Shown: in pieces, positions 21,425 to 33,650 of the stretch | How the letters are laid out: each line of letters begins with the position of its first letter | Position numbering within the stretch: the stretch's first letter is position 1 | From: Cryptomeria japonica | Lineage: Eukaryota > Streptophyta > Pinopsida > Cupressales > Cupressaceae | Direction: 5' to 3' | Length of the DNA: 64,000 nucleotides | Assembly (NCBI RefSeq): GCF_030272615.1 | Contig: NC_081414.1 | Location: forward strand, 5,589,001 to 5,653,000 | Notes under the pieces: model-generated | What the model was told of the DNA's origin: nothing | The model's input: the letters and a program-made list of their open reading frames with translations, nothing else | The model's database searches: none | Position numbers and translations under genes: made by a program

Positions 21425-23256
21425 GAGTCCTCAAGCCTCTTATTTCGAGACTTGGATTTTTTACTATGTGGAGGCAATGACAACAGATGAAGAGATGGTC
21501 GATTGGGTGAAGATCATAAGCAGTAGCATTGATCAATAGTAGATGAGGCTAGACTGCACCAAGCAATTCTATATAGTCTAGTCACTTGCAAGAGCAAATG
21601 ATTAACATACAAAGATCCAATTGGAAGTGGGGAGGGAGAGATAAGGGTGTGTGAGTGCTATCCATAGCTGCACTTTCACAACAAGGCACACTTCAGGAGA
21701 GTGAATGATGCCTTCTCCATGCATATAGTCAAGACATTGCAAGGTGGCATCCATCAAGGGCCATCCCTGCAAAAGAAGGAATTAATGAAAAAGTATGAAG
21801 CTTGGTTCATACAATATCCTAAGTTCACCTACATAAGAGTTCAAGGATGCTCATCACCACCATATAAGCTTCCAAGGTATACTATGGATAAGATGGTATT
21901 ACTAGAACTCGAGGCAAGAGGGTACTTATGACAAGATTCAAAAGAATTGACATAAAGCTGGGATTTCCTTTCCCATCTCAATTGGACAGTCAGTGGAAGT
22001 ATGCCTATCAATACAAGCAACCAAGAAGTCAAAGGAAGAGATGAAGTTCTATCCCCTTGTTATATATCCTCTGCAAAACAACTTTGATCCATCTAATAAC
22101 ATAAGGAGGATCAATGTTAGCAAGCACAAGCACAAGCCACACCTTGAGGACTACTGGATGAATGCCAAAGTGACTTTGAGGTCAGAAGGAAGATGTTCTC
22201 CAGGCTAGCTATCGAGATCATAAGAACTTGTAGAGTGTTCCCTATCCTTGATCAAGTACCGGATGATGGAAGGCGAGTCCGACGTGCCTGTGAGCAAGAA
22301 AATGATAAAGATATACAAGTCGATTGGAATGACATTAAGATCACAAAACTAGAAGAGCTAATGAGACTTGTCATGGCAAACACACGAAGGTGGTCCAATG
22401 CTCAAACCAACAAGTTGAAGGATCATAATACACAATAAACATATGATATGATGGGAGATCCGGATTCATCTGATGAAGAGACCGAAAGCATAAGTAGGAG
22501 TGATAATGCCAACCAAACATCTCAACCTAAGGGTTCCAAGAGGAAGGAGAGTCACAAAGAAGGATCAAGACAAAAGAGGCAGAAAACAAGTTCAAGTCAT
22601 CCTTCCACCAACACTTCATCCATACATGAAGTTACAATGAACCAAGTGTCCATCAACGTAGGTCAATCACCCAAAATGGTGTACATCAAGACATGAATGA
22701 GACCTTGGAATCTACCATACAAGATAGTCCAGGTGAAAGAACAAATAAGGAAAAGCAACCTCAAACATAGGATCCTCTAGCAATGCAAGCGAAAGTTGTA
22801 GATAACACAACTGTAGGGGATGAATAAGTTGAGATCATGGATGAAGATGACAATGAGGAAAGAAATTCTCCACCCTAGGAAGATTAGTAGTCCAAGGAAT
22901 TGTAAGTAGAGAGAGAACAATCCACTATCCTACATGGCTTAGAGAAAGAGTGACTAGGGAAGTGATAGTAGCAGAAGAAGATACAACAGATGACTTAGAT
23001 AGCTTCTTAGAGGGAATTGGTAAGATGTCTAAGAAGAAGAAAGCTACTAAGCTCTCCAAGATCACAAAGATAATATAGGGTCCCGAACTATACAAATAGC
23101 TACTCCAAGAGTGTTGAGCTAGGTCCTACTACCATTGAACAAGAGATGGAAGAGCTAAATGATTCAGTGAAGACAATCCAAGATAAATTGAAGATGGTAC
23201 AAGAAGACAAGAGAAAGTTGGAAAAGGAATTGAATGTCTTAAGGAACTATGTCCGG

Positions 23257-23332
23257 CAACTCAGGAATCCGATAAGACAAGCTGACCCTTCGTGCAACTC
23301 AGGAATCCGATAAGACAAGCTGACCCTTCATG
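23257..23332. repeat. 38 bp tandem duplication inside the pseudogene
   Basis: Two units, 23257-23294 and 23295-23332, begin CAACTCAGGAATCCG and differ by one base near the end (cttcgtg/cttcatg). As 38 is not a multiple of three, the duplication shifts the reading frame. Confidence 0.9.
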
Positions 23333-24210
23333 TATTCCTCCTTCATTGCTTCCACCTAATTCAGTTGAGGACTTGGAAGAAATGAGGACTACCTCTCACA
23401 TGGTGAAGAGTTGGATAGGTAATGCCTTCACCAAGGCAAATGAGTTCGTGAGAGGGTTAGCACATGTATTTGAGAGAATTTCAACTATTCTTGACAAGAT
23501 CTAGGTGCTCATTGCTTCCTATGATGTGTTCAGCCACACTACAAAGCTAACCATTCCAAGGCTAGAAGTATTGATGGACATCCCCAAACAAACTTTGGTG
23601 AATGGTGGAGTAGTGAAAGATGGGCAGACATGTGACTTCTACAAATGGTATTGCACACTTAGGATGAGGAGGGACGTGTTTGAAGGTATAAACAACGGTT
23701 GCACTCAAGTTGAGGAGATGATCAAGGTGATAAATGATAGAACCATAGCAGTAGCTAAGATAATACTTGGAAAAGAGATGAAGGAAGAGGTAGACATAGC
23801 TGTTGACAGATTGACAGAAAGGGTAAGGTATATCTTCTTCAAGACAACTAGTTCACTTTTAGAGAAGCAACTGGAGGATATTCAGTTATTCATGACCTTT
23901 GTGAATAACGTCCAAGACTTAGGGCCTAAATGGGAGAAGATTTTCATTTCATCCATAGCCAAGTTGACCTACATGGAGAATCAATTGAAGATCGTGCCAA
24001 GCGTCCCAATGGATGAGCTTGCATCATGTTCATTGAATTTTATTGTAAAAAAGAGATAAGGGAAACAAACTTCTAGATAATAGTTTGTTATGATCCCATG
24101 TGGAATCGAATTTTCTCATTGGAGGATTCATCCTTGTATTTTGTGCCAAGAAAGTTGTTCCTTTCTCATTGGCTGATATTTAAGGATAGCAATAATATTA
24201 GGTATTTTGT

Positions 24211-25125
24211 TGTAACAAACCCTAATTAGGATTTAGGTGGCACAATCTCAGCCCTTGATTTTAGATTAATTTTGGCCATTCATTTGTATTGAGAGCTCTA
24301 CATAAGCTCAACTCATTTCATTTGTAACTAATGAGAGATTTTGAAGAATTGTTGCTTTGATGCTACCAGAGATAATAAAATCATTGAACTGTTGGTGACT
24401 TATTGTGTTTGGAGTATTTGCATGTTTCTTCATCCTTTTAAAGATAAAATAGATTTGTTTCAAGTATTTCAGATGAATGAAAGATCATTGTGCATGATTT
24501 ATGGTGAAATTTGCATGTTCATACTACTGGTATTTTGTTGATTGCTAAATGCTTTGCGTAGTCGACTGAACTCTTTACATAAGCCTAACTTTGATTGCTA
24601 CTCACTCATTGATATGCATTACATTGATGGTGTCTATGTTGTTGGTGGTGATTTGAATATCATTTGCTTACCTTAGAAGATCGCACTAGCTTTGCGGAGT
24701 TGTTCTTTGCATGTCAAAGCAAAGCCTAGTTGAGTTTCACTAAAATCGTCCATTGTCTTTGCATTCCCAGGTTTAGTTTAGCATCCTTCAAACCTTTAAT
24801 CCTTTTGCACTTTTTTATTAAACAATCATTAGTAGTAGTAATCAAAAAGCGTCATTGCATATCATTCAAAAGTATAAATCAGACTCATAGGGCGTTCTCC
24901 TTGCCTTAAAAGATTATCACCTAGAACAATTATGTAAGTCCCCTTGGATTACCAGAAATCACATCAACCATAGAGACTATCCACACATCAAGACCTAACA
25001 GCATAAACCTTGGAGTCATCTCACACAATCCTTTCACTCAGCATTTGAGAAGATTTTGTTCAAGAGAGGATAGAGCATTCAATACTTTATTCTGTGTTTG
25101 AAGTGTCATAAAACACACATCAACA
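24211..25125 (+). repeat. LTR (915 bp) of the decayed element copy
   Basis: It starts TGTAACAAACCCTAATTAGG and ends ACACATCAACA. It matches the LTR at 10890-11831 along its length and the minus-strand LTR at 1-761 even better (for example 'attgatatgcat', 'gatggtgtctatg', 'catgtcaaagcaaa'). It includes a TATA-like 'tacataag' about 90 bp from the start. Confidence 0.75.
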
Positions 25126-25554
25126 CCTGCTAGATTAAGGAGGTTTATGTACGGTTAACATATTGAGAAATCTATAATTGTTGATTGTTTGGAGAGCATC
25201 TCCAACATTTTACAAAACAAGGAGCCAATTACACTACACCAATTCTGATAGGGGGTGATTACACAACCACCAGTTTAGAAAAGCGGCAATTGGGTAACCA
25301 CCAAAGCATTCATACAACCATCAGTCTTGACCAAGTGGTAGTTTCACACATCCCAAAAATGACCTTTGGTGTTTGGAATTATGTACTTTTCTATTTCCTC
25401 TATCATTTCACCTTCTGTTCCAGCTTGACAAAGAATAAATATACATCATAAATGCATTTTTAGTATTAAAATGAACTCTAAGAATATTGATATGTTCTAA
25501 GTGAAAAAGTAGACTGCAATAGGAGAATAGAACTATAAAGTGTGTTAGAGAACT

Positions 25555-25646
25555 TATGGGTGATCTTCAGGACTAAAGATTGTTGTTTCAGGCTGGTTGC
25601 TATGGGTGATCTTCAGAACTAAAGATTGTTGTTTCACACTGGTTGT
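25555..25646. repeat. 46 bp tandem duplication
   Basis: Two units begin TATGGGTGATCTTCAG at 25555 and 25601 and differ at a few bases (ggactaaag/gaactaaag, aggctgg/cactgg). No function is apparent. Confidence 0.9.
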
Positions 25647-25896
25647 GTGTCCAAGTGGCATAAGATTGTATTTGTTAGTGGAGATGGAAGATAAGATGGT
25701 CAATTGCCTCACTTTTGATGGAATCTTCTCCTGGAATTTGGGTTCTCCATGGTAAAAGTCCTTGTGCCTTCCATTTCTCTATTGTTTGCCCTCATTTTCC
25801 TTCCATTTTCAGATTTAATTGATTACGTAAGAGTACAGTACTTATTTTCTTACTTAGATCATTACGTTGATGATTATTTTATGGTACACGCATCAT

Positions 25897-26208
25897 AGTT
25901 TATAGATTAGTATTGATGATGCATTTTGCATTGTGTCTGGGAAAGTGGGGATTATTGACCATATATTTTCGAAGCATTCAGCAACTAGAAGGTTTTGTGA
26001 ATGGTTAGAAGATGAATTCAATTCTCTTTTTGCTTCTCCTCTCTTGTGCACGGGACCCATTCTAGGGAATTCTTGGATGGTTCGAGTCAGCTGCAAAAGT
26101 AAATCACATACAATATGGTTGGCAGATTTGGAGGGCAAGATAGTGACAGACACAAAAGACCTCACCGTAAATTATATTCCAGGATGCACTTACAACTACA
26201 TATTTTAA
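25897..26208 (+). CDS. Possible exon of an unidentified protein
   Basis: An open stretch of about 100 codons with protein-like composition, including HSATRRFCEWLEDEFNSLF and NSWMVRVSCKSKSHTIWLAD. It is preceded by a pyrimidine/T-rich stretch ending in 'tttatag', a possible splice acceptor. An AAAA-GTAAAT at about 26095-26104 could be a donor, in which case the exon is shorter. I cannot name a family and no neighbouring exons were found. It could be a relic of a captured gene or a chance frame. Confidence 0.25.
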
Positions 26209-27574
26209 CAAAAAAACAGTTGTATACCTTGATGAATGCTTATCCAAAATTTGCAACAATCCAAAATATGCAAAAACATTGTAAACAAAAAGCAGACAAT
26301 ATAAAAACTAGTCGGTTATTTGATACAATTGATATATCCATGTTGATCAACTTCTTTATAATCAAAGATGTAGTTACCTTCCCATATCTGGATATGACTC
26401 TTTGTGTTGTGCAACTTGTAGCAGGTTTTCTCTTTGAATCAGCCTAATATCACCCACATGTTAAACATGTCATGTGCTCCTGAAGAACAGACAGACTTTA
26501 AAATGGTCAAGTCCAGACTGTGAAGGCAATAAGTGAGGTCCTTATGCAGGTAGAGCACTTGGGTTTCAAATCAAAATCCCAACCTTGATGCAGTATTCTG
26601 GATATCAAAAAGAATAAATATGGTAGAACTCGATAAGCATTACTTTTACCAACACAACTTTATGAGTCACAATTGTTGTAAAATCTGGTGTTATGGTCAG
26701 ACTGCTGCTTGGAAACTTTTAAACTTGGATATTTGAATCTTCACAGCAAATTCAGGAGATCAATTTTTGTTACATGTGGTCTGGGATAGGTTTCTGCTGG
26801 CATTTGAAGACTCATGTTGAAACCTTTTAGTAGCTTTGGAACAGAGACAAGGGAGTGTAATCTTAGTCTTACCAACAAGTAGGAAAATAGAAAGAGCTTA
26901 TAAGAATATAAATCAGCACTTTGCAAGTTAGAGGAGTTAACTGAATCATGACAAATCTATCATTACTGCCAATGTAAGCACTCTAAATATAAACGCATGA
27001 TACAATACTACTCCAAACATGCAAGATTACACAAAAGATTAAGCATCACCTTCATGCAACTGAGAGACATGAAGTGGTATCCATATCAAAACTCCATGTG
27101 AAGATGGTCACATAGAATTTGAGGCCATCTGCAAGCTTTTAGCATGAGTAGGAGCTTTAAATCTAGGGGAGCAATCCTTATGGTCTTACAAGAATGAAAC
27201 CAATTGAAATCCTTTGATATGGCAACAATAGATCTCCCTGAGAACATTGATGCTCTGTTATTTGATAGAAAAACCGATGCCACCATAGCTAAACGTTTGA
27301 TCCTTCTAAAAACAAGATTTGGAAAAATGACATTAAAATTCTGTATTTGTTGGCTAATAATTCATATGCCAATGGGAGCCAAAAAGACTAGTTGCTCATG
27401 TAAAAAGGGAAGAGGAGCACTAGAATTGCCCTTAACAAATACTAGAGTGAATGTAAAATTGATCAGAAAATTTTAACCCTGAAATGTAAGTTTCCATTTC
27501 CACTATAACTAGCTGCATAAACCAAATAAATATTTCAATAAGCATTTCTAATATCATTTCTACCAAATCAAAAA

Positions 27575-28025
27575 AGGTGGTGCTCAAAGCCTCAAACAGT
27601 TAAGCCATTGTATTCTTATAATGGTGATACAGGTTCAAATCCCCACAATGCCATCTCAGAGCCAGAATGCATATTGCAGCGGTATTCCCATAGTTGGAGC
27701 GGTATCCCCACAGTTGATGGGCCTGTATTCGTTTTGTTCGAATTGTAAATCTTACGACTGGACATGTTGACTCCTAGTGGACGATTGTGTAGGGCGTGAG
27801 CCCTGAAATCAAATCCTCACTAATTAATCTGCCCCCCAATTCAGGGACAGTTTGGGAGCATCAATATGGGGATGAAATGCTTCCCTCCTGTCCAATTTTT
27901 CTTTTGTTTAGAGGGAGGCGCATTCCCTTTCTTTTAATTTGTTTTGGCTATGGTCTGCCATCACTGGGGTCCCTTGACAATCTCAGGCATGTGAGACCAT
28001 TCCCCAGCTGTTTTTTTTAGTGAAA
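27575..28025 (+). repeat. tRNA-derived SINE candidate
   Basis: A tRNA-like head at about 27578-27652 has a good B box (GGTTCAAATCCCC at 27633) preceded by a D-arm/anticodon-like stretch (GTTAAGCCATTG...TATAATGG). It is followed by about 350 bp of unrelated body ending in a T-rich tail (28010-28018). This is the layout of a plant SINE transcribed by RNA polymerase III. The A box is weak and no flanking duplication was established. Confidence 0.35.
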
Positions 28026-30650
28026 AAATGATCAAAACAAAAAGAACACCTATTCCCTTATGGGGGACACACAAGGCCCTCCATCCTAAGAATACACCCT
28101 AATCTGTAAACTGTCTTATTGTCATATGTCTATTTCAGCCATTACACAAGGTTTTTATTCTCGATTTAGGATAACATCCAATCTAGGTTAATGATCAGAT
28201 TAATGTTTGTGTTCAAACTTCTTCAGGGTGCTGACCTTAGACGAAAGTCTCAACAATATCAGTATTGTCATCAGTAATCACCATAATAAACAGCGATCTT
28301 GCTCAGACTGATGTTTCAAGTTTGCTTGTTTCAGGTGGAGTGAATTGTGGAGTATCACTTCCAAAAAAACTGAATTGCATATATATTCTGTTTTCCATAA
28401 CAGTTTTTAATCTGTCTCCGCACTTTCCCTAAAATCAAAAAAAAAACATCTGCCCCCATTTCCCTAGCTTGCCCCGTCACTGAAATTCAGAGGCACAGTA
28501 CAAATTTCCAATTTTTATACCATCAAGGAAAAATGGAATTCAAAGCCAATGAAAAAAATGTGGACTTTGTTAGATTACAGGAGACAATTCCCAAGATTGA
28601 AAATTTTTCTTTTCTCGTATTGGTAGAGGTCATATTCGCCCAAAATGTTCCAATCAAATATTCATGGCACATGCAAATGATCACAGCCATTTACTGTAAA
28701 TTGATGGAGCTTATAAAATCTCAATCCATAAATAAAAATGAAATCAGTTATTGATTGGCAGTCAAATTACTCCTGTGAAAGTGAAGGAATAAACTGCACA
28801 GATTTATAGAACTTCAACCAGATATGGTGGTTTTCGAGTATAATAGAAATGCACAATTACAGTGCTCTAAAGGTGGCAAAACAAAATTCACAACTAAATG
28901 TAAAATCCAGCTTACTCGCTAAAGCATATCAAGTGTACAGATTTTTCGATGAGTTGCTAAACATTAAAGTCTTGATGTTTCTGTCCAGGCTTGAAAGAGC
29001 CAGATATTGTTCCAATCTCTACTGTGGGATAAAGTATGGAACCGCTGAATAAGCAAACTATAGCCTTGCTTGATAGTATATTTTTATTGAGCTAAACTCT
29101 TGCCCCTAAAATTGATGTTATTAAAAAGGAACTCTGCAACAAATGGATGAACACAGCGAACCTGTCAACAATGGTTACACAACTACTGTATCCTCTACTG
29201 TGTCCTCTCCTATGGAGACAAAATTCCTCTGCAATTTCACCCGCATTCTTGAAAGTACTAGAACCTATGGAAATGTTTTAAGGTTGTTTTTGATATGGGC
29301 TATTAAGCTTTCTAAACTCAAGAACTACCCTCAGAATCAATAAGATGCTAATCTTGATAATTTCTAATAGCTGTGCCACCTGCCATCTTCTAATAGCTGT
29401 GCCACCTGCCATCTATATTTCATGTTGAAGAAATCCGCCACCAAATAGCTGCCGTGGACATAGAGTCTCCATGCCAGGCTGGCATCCCAAAAGTAAACTA
29501 AAAAAATTAGTAAATGCTATTAACATTTTACTCCCGTTTTAACTCAAAAAAGTTTAACAAAAATATGAGATTTAATTCACAGCGCAGCCCCTCTCCATAA
29601 TCAATCATGCAAGAACTTATCCATAAGTAAATAAGTTAAGGCATTGGAAAGGGAGATTGAATATATGAAGGTATAGCTTACAGGGAAGACTTGTAAATTG
29701 AATGCACCCTACCAAGCTCAACCATCCACCCTCCAAACAAAAGAATGCCAAGGAAGTTCAAAGAAAACCTGGTTACATCAAAACCTAATAAACGGCTATA
29801 CTTCCTCTCCTTAAAAAATGAACAAAGATTTTCGATTCCTTTCCCCAAAACCCATTGACTAGAAACCAACAGCATACTCTAAAGCCATAGACTATAAACC
29901 AAGAGAGTACTTTAAATCTTACAATTCAGACAAAGTTATACACCGCAGCAAAACAGTATATTCGTAGAAAAGGATATAAGCATTTGTTTGTGTGAGAAGT
30001 CATCTCATTCCGCCAGAATTTCTCTGGCGTTTTAGCTGAAGAAATAGCTCTACTCAATGCTTCCATTAGAATTCATAAAACTCGGAAAGGGAATAACGCA
30101 TTTTGATTCAAACCCTATATAGCATAAAAAAAACAGTTCATCAACTAAAACAGAAAACTTTTATCATTTTTTTTTATCGATTACAGAAAACTTTTATCAT
30201 TCAAAGACAGTTTCTTGCCCAAGGGGCCCATTATGGCTGCTGAACTTTAAAGAATTTTATGGATGAACTCCTAGTTAGCCTTATGAAAGACATTGGAGAT
30301 TAGCTTAACAAACATAATTGGATGACAAAAGGAATCAACTAAATCCACAATTTCCTATAGGATATAATATATTTATGTCATTAAGAATTTCCCCTAGTCC
30401 ATAAAACCAGCCGACCATAGAGAAATTATCTGAGATGGGGTATATTTTCGCTACCTGAGGACAAACTTCATGATCTGGGCCACATTGTAGAACGATGTGA
30501 TTTGAGAACTTTCACCCTTTGTGATTCACACTCAGTAATCCATGGAGGATGTTGCAGGCAAAAGGTCATCTTTTGAAACATCGCAATTCGCTTTAAAGTC
30601 TTCACCAGAAATGTGAAAGTTACTTCTTAATGAGTTTTTATTCTTTATAT
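28026..30650. other. Intergenic DNA, no gene recognised
   Basis: Only short frames. It contains a 26 bp tandem duplication at 29362-29413. No mobile element domain, RNA gene or promoter is recognised. Confidence 0.5.
29362..29413. repeat. 26 bp perfect tandem duplication
   Basis: TTCTAATAGCTGTGCCACCT plus TGCCATC-type ending is repeated exactly twice (29362-29387 and 29388-29413). Confidence 0.95.
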
Positions 30651-30950
30651 AGGGTAAGGCAAGGGTCCCAGGCGCTTAAGATTATTTGGAATCTGTTAAG
30701 CTCATACTTCATTAGGTTTTCATTTTTTTAGGTGGTTCTAGTGAGGGGGGTTTTTTTTTAAAAAGAGCTGGAGGGGCTATTAAGTCGGGGTCTCATGAAT
30801 TTGAATTTTGTTTTATAGTTCAACTTAAATATTTAAGTTCTTAAATTTAGGGATGTAATGAACTTTGTAGCATAGATCAACTTAAATTTAAATTTTTAAA
30901 TTCAAGCAAATTGATGGTAAATAAATTTTATTTTTATTTTTTAATTTATA

Positions 30951-31238
30951 TGATTGACAAATGGCATGATATATTTTTAAGCTGATGGGGTAATTTCTAG
31001 CTCCACCCCATTTTCACCGGCTTCAATTTTCAAGGCTAAAAAGTAGGGGCTCTATTTTTTGGGAAATGATTCCAAATAATCTCATAGCCAAAAAATATTT
31101 TTTCCATGGGACCACCTCTTCCTTAAAAATAGAGCTGAAGCCCCCTCCATGGGGCCCCTACCTTAGCCGATGAAAATGGGGTGGGGCTGGAAATTGTCCC
31201 ACCATCTTAGAAATTTTATTTGTCACTTGGCAATCAGA
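30951..31238. repeat. Foldback (inverted) repeat with CATGGGACC motifs
   Basis: The left arm 30981-31023 (gctgatggggtaatttctag...) is complementary with few mismatches to 31165-31206. Weaker pairing extends outward to 30951 and 31238. The loop (31024-31164) and the right flank to 31450 contain repeated 'CATGGGACC/CATGGGGCC' strings near 31095, 31147, 31315, 31379 and 31441. This fits a foldback or MITE-like element without a gene. Its true ends are unclear. Confidence 0.6.
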
Positions 31239-31648
31239 AAAGAATTGAGATGAGTCCCACCAGAAATTTTAGAGGGAAAATAGAAAAAATATATATATCA
31301 TTTTTCACTGTGCTCATGGGACCACCAACTTCCTTCAATTTAGGAGCTTAAATTTTTAAGCAAACTGTGCTACAAATTTCATGGGACCACCTGCTTTAAA
31401 AAATTCCTAAAAACTCTCTGTAGCACCACAAAGCCCCCCTCCATGGGACCCCAGCCTAATAGTATCAATTACACATCAATTAATTAAAATTGAGTTTTTT
31501 TTACACTTAAACTTGTGTTTATTTGTAATATTTATGAATTTTTATTGAACTTATAAGTTTGAGATAAGAAAATTTGTGCATGTATATAAATCTTTTACTC
31601 AATTCTCTTGCAACACATATAATATTACAGACTAACGTTTAAATAGAG

Positions 31649-31651
<3 letters not shown>

Positions 31652-31681
<30 letters not shown>
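31652..31681. repeat. (GA)15 microsatellite
   Basis: Uninterrupted GA dinucleotide run. Confidence 0.97.
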
Positions 31682-31683
<2 letters not shown>

Positions 31684-31828
31684 CAATAATAACTTACAAT
31701 TAATTATATTATGTCAACAATCTAAAGATGGTATGTGTCAAGTGGGAGTTATGCTTATGGCAATACATCATTTGCTTAAGGTCTAATATTTCACAATTAA
31801 TGTTTGGTGTTGAGCCTAATCAGTCTCT

Positions 31829-33650
31829 AAGTGGGAGATTGTTGGTATGTGGCAACTGATAATGTTGTTGGGCTTAAATTTTTGGTGACTTTTTCAGTCA
31901 CCTTTCCCTGTCCCTCTTGCAGGGCCTAGGTGGTGCAGGGCACACATCACTCCAAGCAAGCAATTTTGGTTTTGTTCTAAGTTTTGTGTTGTCTTTCAAG
32001 CTATAATAATGGACCAACCATTTGGGACTCAGTGGAGCCATGGTTGTGTTGTCCAAGCTGTGATATGTTTCAAGATGTTCTTAAGACTAGGAAGTTGCAA
32101 TGTTGATGTTGATCATAGGTGTAGTACTCTAGATCAAAGTCATCATGTAATAGGGGGTTTAATGTATTGTTTTTAGGGCTCTAGAATGCTTAGAGGGCCT
32201 TTGGGAGCCTTGGAATGCACTTGAATGCAAAGTTGCATCTCAAGTGACAAAAAATGTAAAAGTTGCATTTTTGGATGATGGCGTAGAAAAGTTGGTTCAA
32301 CCAACTGAATCAGGGGCATATAAGCCAAAAACAAATTCATTGTTCGGGTTGGAGGATCTAAAAGGCAAAGCAAGTTTTTGTGTTTTAAAGAAATCTTGTC
32401 TTTTCACCGTTTTGACAGTTTTTTCCCTGTTTTTGCTTCATTGTATGATCTAGTACGGACTTGTCAGTAGAATCTCATTGCAGGGCATGAGATTTTGTTG
32501 AATAATCTTTCTAGCAAGGTAGATTAGCAATTCCAAGTGTGATTGGTTATAGAGATCTAATTCATTCTCTGTGACTAGGTGTAAATCCCTTGCAAGTAGG
32601 GTTTAAGGGCAAAAATGGCTCTAACCTGAGCATCCATTGATGGCACCAGTTGTAATCATGTGGAATGCTAGGTTAGGTTTTGTAAATAGGTTTAGAATAG
32701 GTTGTGTGATTTTGCAGGCCATGGTGGAGGAGCTACAATGAAACCCTAGGCTCACAGCTAGGAGTTGGTGAGTCCAAGACAGCAAGAGAAGTGTGTTTTA
32801 AGAGCACCTATAGATTGGTGGAGCCAAAACTGAGACATGGTTGGAAAGCCCTATGAATGTCCTTAAATAATCTCGAATTGATTTATGCAGATGATTTGAC
32901 TGGTGAAGGGTTTTAAGACCAAAATTGTAAGTCACCCGGGTAGGTCTAAACCCTTGAAATTAGGACAGTTTTGTTTACCCCTTGTGTACGGAGAACCCAG
33001 ATGCAAATTTGCAATATTGTTTGCAACTCTGAAAAGGATACTCGAATCTGCAATTTATTGTTGGCCTTGTTTAGGGCGATTTCAAACTAAGCCCTGAAAA
33101 CCGCCAATGGAGGGCTAATTGTATTAGGTCTATTTAGAGCCGGTAGAGACAAAGAGAGGTTAGGAAACCTTGGTGATGTGTTTGAAGGTGCTCAAACCTA
33201 TAAAAGACATCAAAGACATTATGTAGTTGCATTTTGAACACAAAGAACCAGTTAATGTATTGTGATCCTTTGCAGAGGTGATTGGAGCCTTAGGAGTGGA
33301 GTTGGAGATTGAGGTGGAATCCTCAATAGGCAATTAGTTGTCAAAGCTCAGTGGCTATACCTTGGAGGCAAGCCAAAGTGGATCAGACCTTGGAATTCTA
33401 AAGAGAAAAACCCCTACCAAGTTCCATTGGATGGGCTTGAGGAGTTAGAGGGTCGAGTAAGACAAGTAAATCAAGAAGGTGAATAGGAATAGCTCCAAGA
33501 CTCTCTACATCACTAGGGAGGAAAGAACCCCCTAGTGAGGGTCTAGGGGTAGAGCCCACAATAGGGGTTATAGGGCAATAGCCCCAGTAGATGTTGCTAG
33601 GGGCAACATATTCAAAGTAAAAATTGTCCATTATTTAACAAAGGAGTTGG
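31829..33650 (+). repeat. Possible Copia-type polypurine tract and LTR start
   Basis: AAGTGGGAGAT at 31829-31839 immediately precedes TGTTGGTATGTGGC at 31840. An AAGTGGGAGA tract followed by TGTTGG is the usual junction between the internal region and 3' LTR of plant Copia elements. The following 1.8 kb has no gene. A 3' boundary could not be fixed; CCAACA at 33772-33777 is one candidate but has no supporting duplication. No Copia protein domain is recognisable upstream. Confidence 0.35.

Larger units (their letters stand above)
21417..24059 (+). pseudogene. Decayed second copy of the 1,070-aa gene, 3' fragment
   Basis: Continues the gene broken at 13499. SPQASYFETWIFYYVEAM matches ASQAFYFEKWMFYFIQVI. 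The best conserved part is 21701-21920, with the signature AWFIQYPKFTYIRVQGC and the following SPPYKLPRY. The low-complexity middle (22448-22696, NQTSQPKGSKRKESHKEG) keeps its basic character. The C-terminal helical region is open from 23292 to the stop at 24057, apart from a TAG at 23502-23504. Several stops and frame changes occur, including a 38 bp tandem duplication at 23257-23332. The gene ends 151 bp before the LTR at 24211, the same arrangement as in the intact copy. Confidence 0.8.
25126..27570. other. Intergenic DNA, mostly unrecognised
   Basis: No long frame. It contains a 46 bp tandem duplication (25555-25646), a possible host-gene exon (25897-26208) and, around 26545-26590, a short tRNA-like string ('ggtagagca' then 'ggtttcaaatc') too incomplete to call. 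Nothing else is recognised. Confidence 0.5.

Noticed and set aside
26540-26595. tRNA gene
   Set aside because: A D-arm-like 'ggtagagca' runs straight into a T-arm-like 'ggtttcaaatc' with no anticodon arm; at best a tRNA-derived scrap.
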